In this document: in pieces, positions 61,470 through 61,943 of the stretch
How positions within the stretch are numbered: the stretch's first letter is position 1
Layout: every line of letters begins with the position of its first letter
Source of the DNA: Candidatus Gastranaerophilales bacterium
GTDB lineage: Bacteria; Cyanobacteriota; Vampirovibrionia; Gastranaerophilales; Gastranaerophilaceae
Length of the DNA stretch: 61,943 nt
Assembly: GCA_910587175.1 (NCBI GenBank)
Contig: CAJULH010000005.1
Coordinates: 1 to 61,943, forward strand
Direction: 5' to 3'
Program-made: the position numbers and the translations under genes
Notes under the pieces: generated by a model
Told to the model about the DNA's origin: nothing
Seen by the model: the letters and a program-made list of their open reading frames with translations, nothing else
Databases searched by the model: none

Positions 61470-61733
61470 ATGATAAGAACCGTGCAAAGAAAATGTCAGG
61501 GATGTGCAAAAATTTCAGACAGGGAAGATTTTATAAAAATTACTTTGAATGATGGCAAGCTTCATATAAATCCATCCTCTAAAATCATTGGCAGAAGCAT
61601 GTATATTTGTCCTGATATTAAATGCATAAAAAATGTTATAAAGAAAAAAAGAATTTTAACCTCACTGAAATTTAAAAATTTTGAAGAAATTTCAGATATA
61701 GAAAAGAAACTTCTGGATATAGTTTCTGTATGA
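61470..61733 (+). CDS. ylxR: YlxR (DUF448) RNA-binding protein
   Basis: 87 residues matching the YlxR/RnpM family: RTVQRKCQGCAKISDREDFIKI at the start, then GRSMYICPDIKCIKNVIKKKR. YlxR normally sits between nusA and infB; the family has been linked to RNase P modulation. Here it has its own promoter region and neither nusA nor infB is next to it. A weak AAAGGA lies 12 bases upstream of the ATG. Confidence 0.9.
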   Translation: MIRTVQRKCQGCAKISDREDFIKITLNDGKLHINPSSKIIGRSMYICPDIKCIKNVIKKKRILTSLKFKNFEEISDIEKKLLDIVSV

Positions 61734-61786
61734 TAAAAATTTTTATTGTTGATATGGATAAAAAAATAATCTACAATAATTCTTGA
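61730..61786 (+). CDS. Very short ORF overlapping ylxR, possibly truncated
   Basis: ATG at 61730 overlaps the ylxR stop (ATGA) and opens an 18-codon frame, MIKIFIVDMDKKIIYNNS. The start overlap is like coupled genes, but the frame is short and may be a decayed remnant. Confidence 0.25.
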   Translation: MIKIFIVDMDKKIIYNNS

Positions 61787-61797
61787 AACTAAAAAAA

Positions 61798-61833
61798 GGG
61801 ATACCCGAAAAGGTTAAAGTTAACGAATATCCC
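61798..61833 (-). terminator. Intrinsic terminator of the leftward gene at the right edge
   Basis: Stem 61798-61807 with 61824-61833 (two G-U pairs); on the minus strand it runs into seven T (complement of 61791-61797). It belongs to the glycine-rich protein gene ending at 61892. Confidence 0.75.
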
Positions 61834-61891
61834 GCAAATAAGTTGTTTATCAAAAATTTAATTTATAGATTGGGTCTTGCTTGAATTTCCC

Positions 61892-61943
61892 CTAATTATT
61901 CCACTCAATCACTACCATGCCGTTAGCACCTCTGCCTCCCTGA
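61892..61943 (-). CDS. C-terminus of a glycine-rich surface or tail-fibre-like protein (cut by window edge)
   Basis: The minus strand reads GGRGANGMVVIEWNN and stops at TAG (61892-61894). A GGxGANG...VIEW ending is typical of glycine-rich phage tail fibres and related bacterial surface proteins. Only 16 residues are inside the window. A strong terminator follows, supporting a real gene end. Confidence 0.55.
   Translation of the reverse strand, partial: QGGRGANGMVVIEWNN

Noticed and set aside
1..61943. tRNA genes, rRNA genes, CRISPR arrays, insertion sequences
   Set aside because: Scanned by eye on both strands; no cloverleaf with intact arms, no regular spacer-repeat array and no transposase was found. 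A covariance search could still find a divergent RNA.

Overview
This AT-rich window (about 62 kb, densely packed, almost no gap above 270 bp) reads like a chromosome segment of a non-photosynthetic relative of the cyanobacteria, most likely Candidatus Melainabacteria / Vampirovibrionia, order Gastranaerophilales. That assignment is inference from the gene mix: a cyanobacterial-type primary sigma factor, B12-dependent ribonucleotide reductase, the MEP-pathway gene ispD, complete Tad pilus machinery beside Pil-type assembly proteins, a flagellar-type FliI ATPase, and several lineage-specific secreted or charged proteins. No tRNA, rRNA, CRISPR array, insertion sequence or intact prophage was seen.

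Layout. 1-408 is an element edge: the tail of an unknown gene, short repeats and a 3'-tmRNA-like sequence. 409-14.3 kb is accessory: a LysE exporter, a nucleotidyltransferase, an EAL phosphodiesterase with an operator-like palindrome, an EF-hand/coiled-coil protein, a protein-kinase-fold protein, a B12-binding radical SAM enzyme, a MATE pump, a HepT-MntA toxin-antitoxin pair and a GH13 enzyme. 14.4-32.9 kb is mostly housekeeping: isochorismatase, dnaB with a 32-codon membrane microprotein, PilM-PilN fusion plus PilO, rlmB, rpoD, a rubredoxin, a PLP lyase, radA, fliI, trxB, queA, thiG and comF. 32.9-41.1 kb runs rightward with dnaN, thrB, an OmpH-like chaperone, mnmG, an HD-GYP protein and a TPR protein; the AT-only stretch before dnaN is an oriC candidate. 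41.1-51.1 kb is one leftward set of ten genes: cpaB, rcpA, cpaE, cpaF, tadB, tadC, then ribD, aroQ, thiL, ispD. 51.2-57.4 kb holds leftward singletons (cinA, yhaM, nrnA, a BrkB-type membrane protein, a prepilin, a TPR protein). 57.7 kb to the end has nrdJ, a GAF-GGDEF cyclase, ylxR and the tail of a glycine-rich surface or tail-fibre-like protein.

Themes. (1) Cyclic di-GMP: one likely cyclase (intact GGEEF with an I-site) and two likely phosphodiesterases (EAL, HD-GYP). The EAL and HD-GYP promoters carry palindromes; the cyclase -10 lies in a self-complementary AT repeat shared with ylxR. (2) Surface appendages: Tad secretion genes, PilMN/PilO and a class III-type prepilin. (3) Expression signals: at least seven genes have a -10 box ending 6-7 bases before the start codon and no Shine-Dalgarno, which predicts leaderless mRNAs; the others have clear AAGGAG-type sites. 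(4) Features easy to miss: rubredoxin, the 32-codon microprotein after dnaB, and a possible minus-strand small RNA between the lyase and radA.
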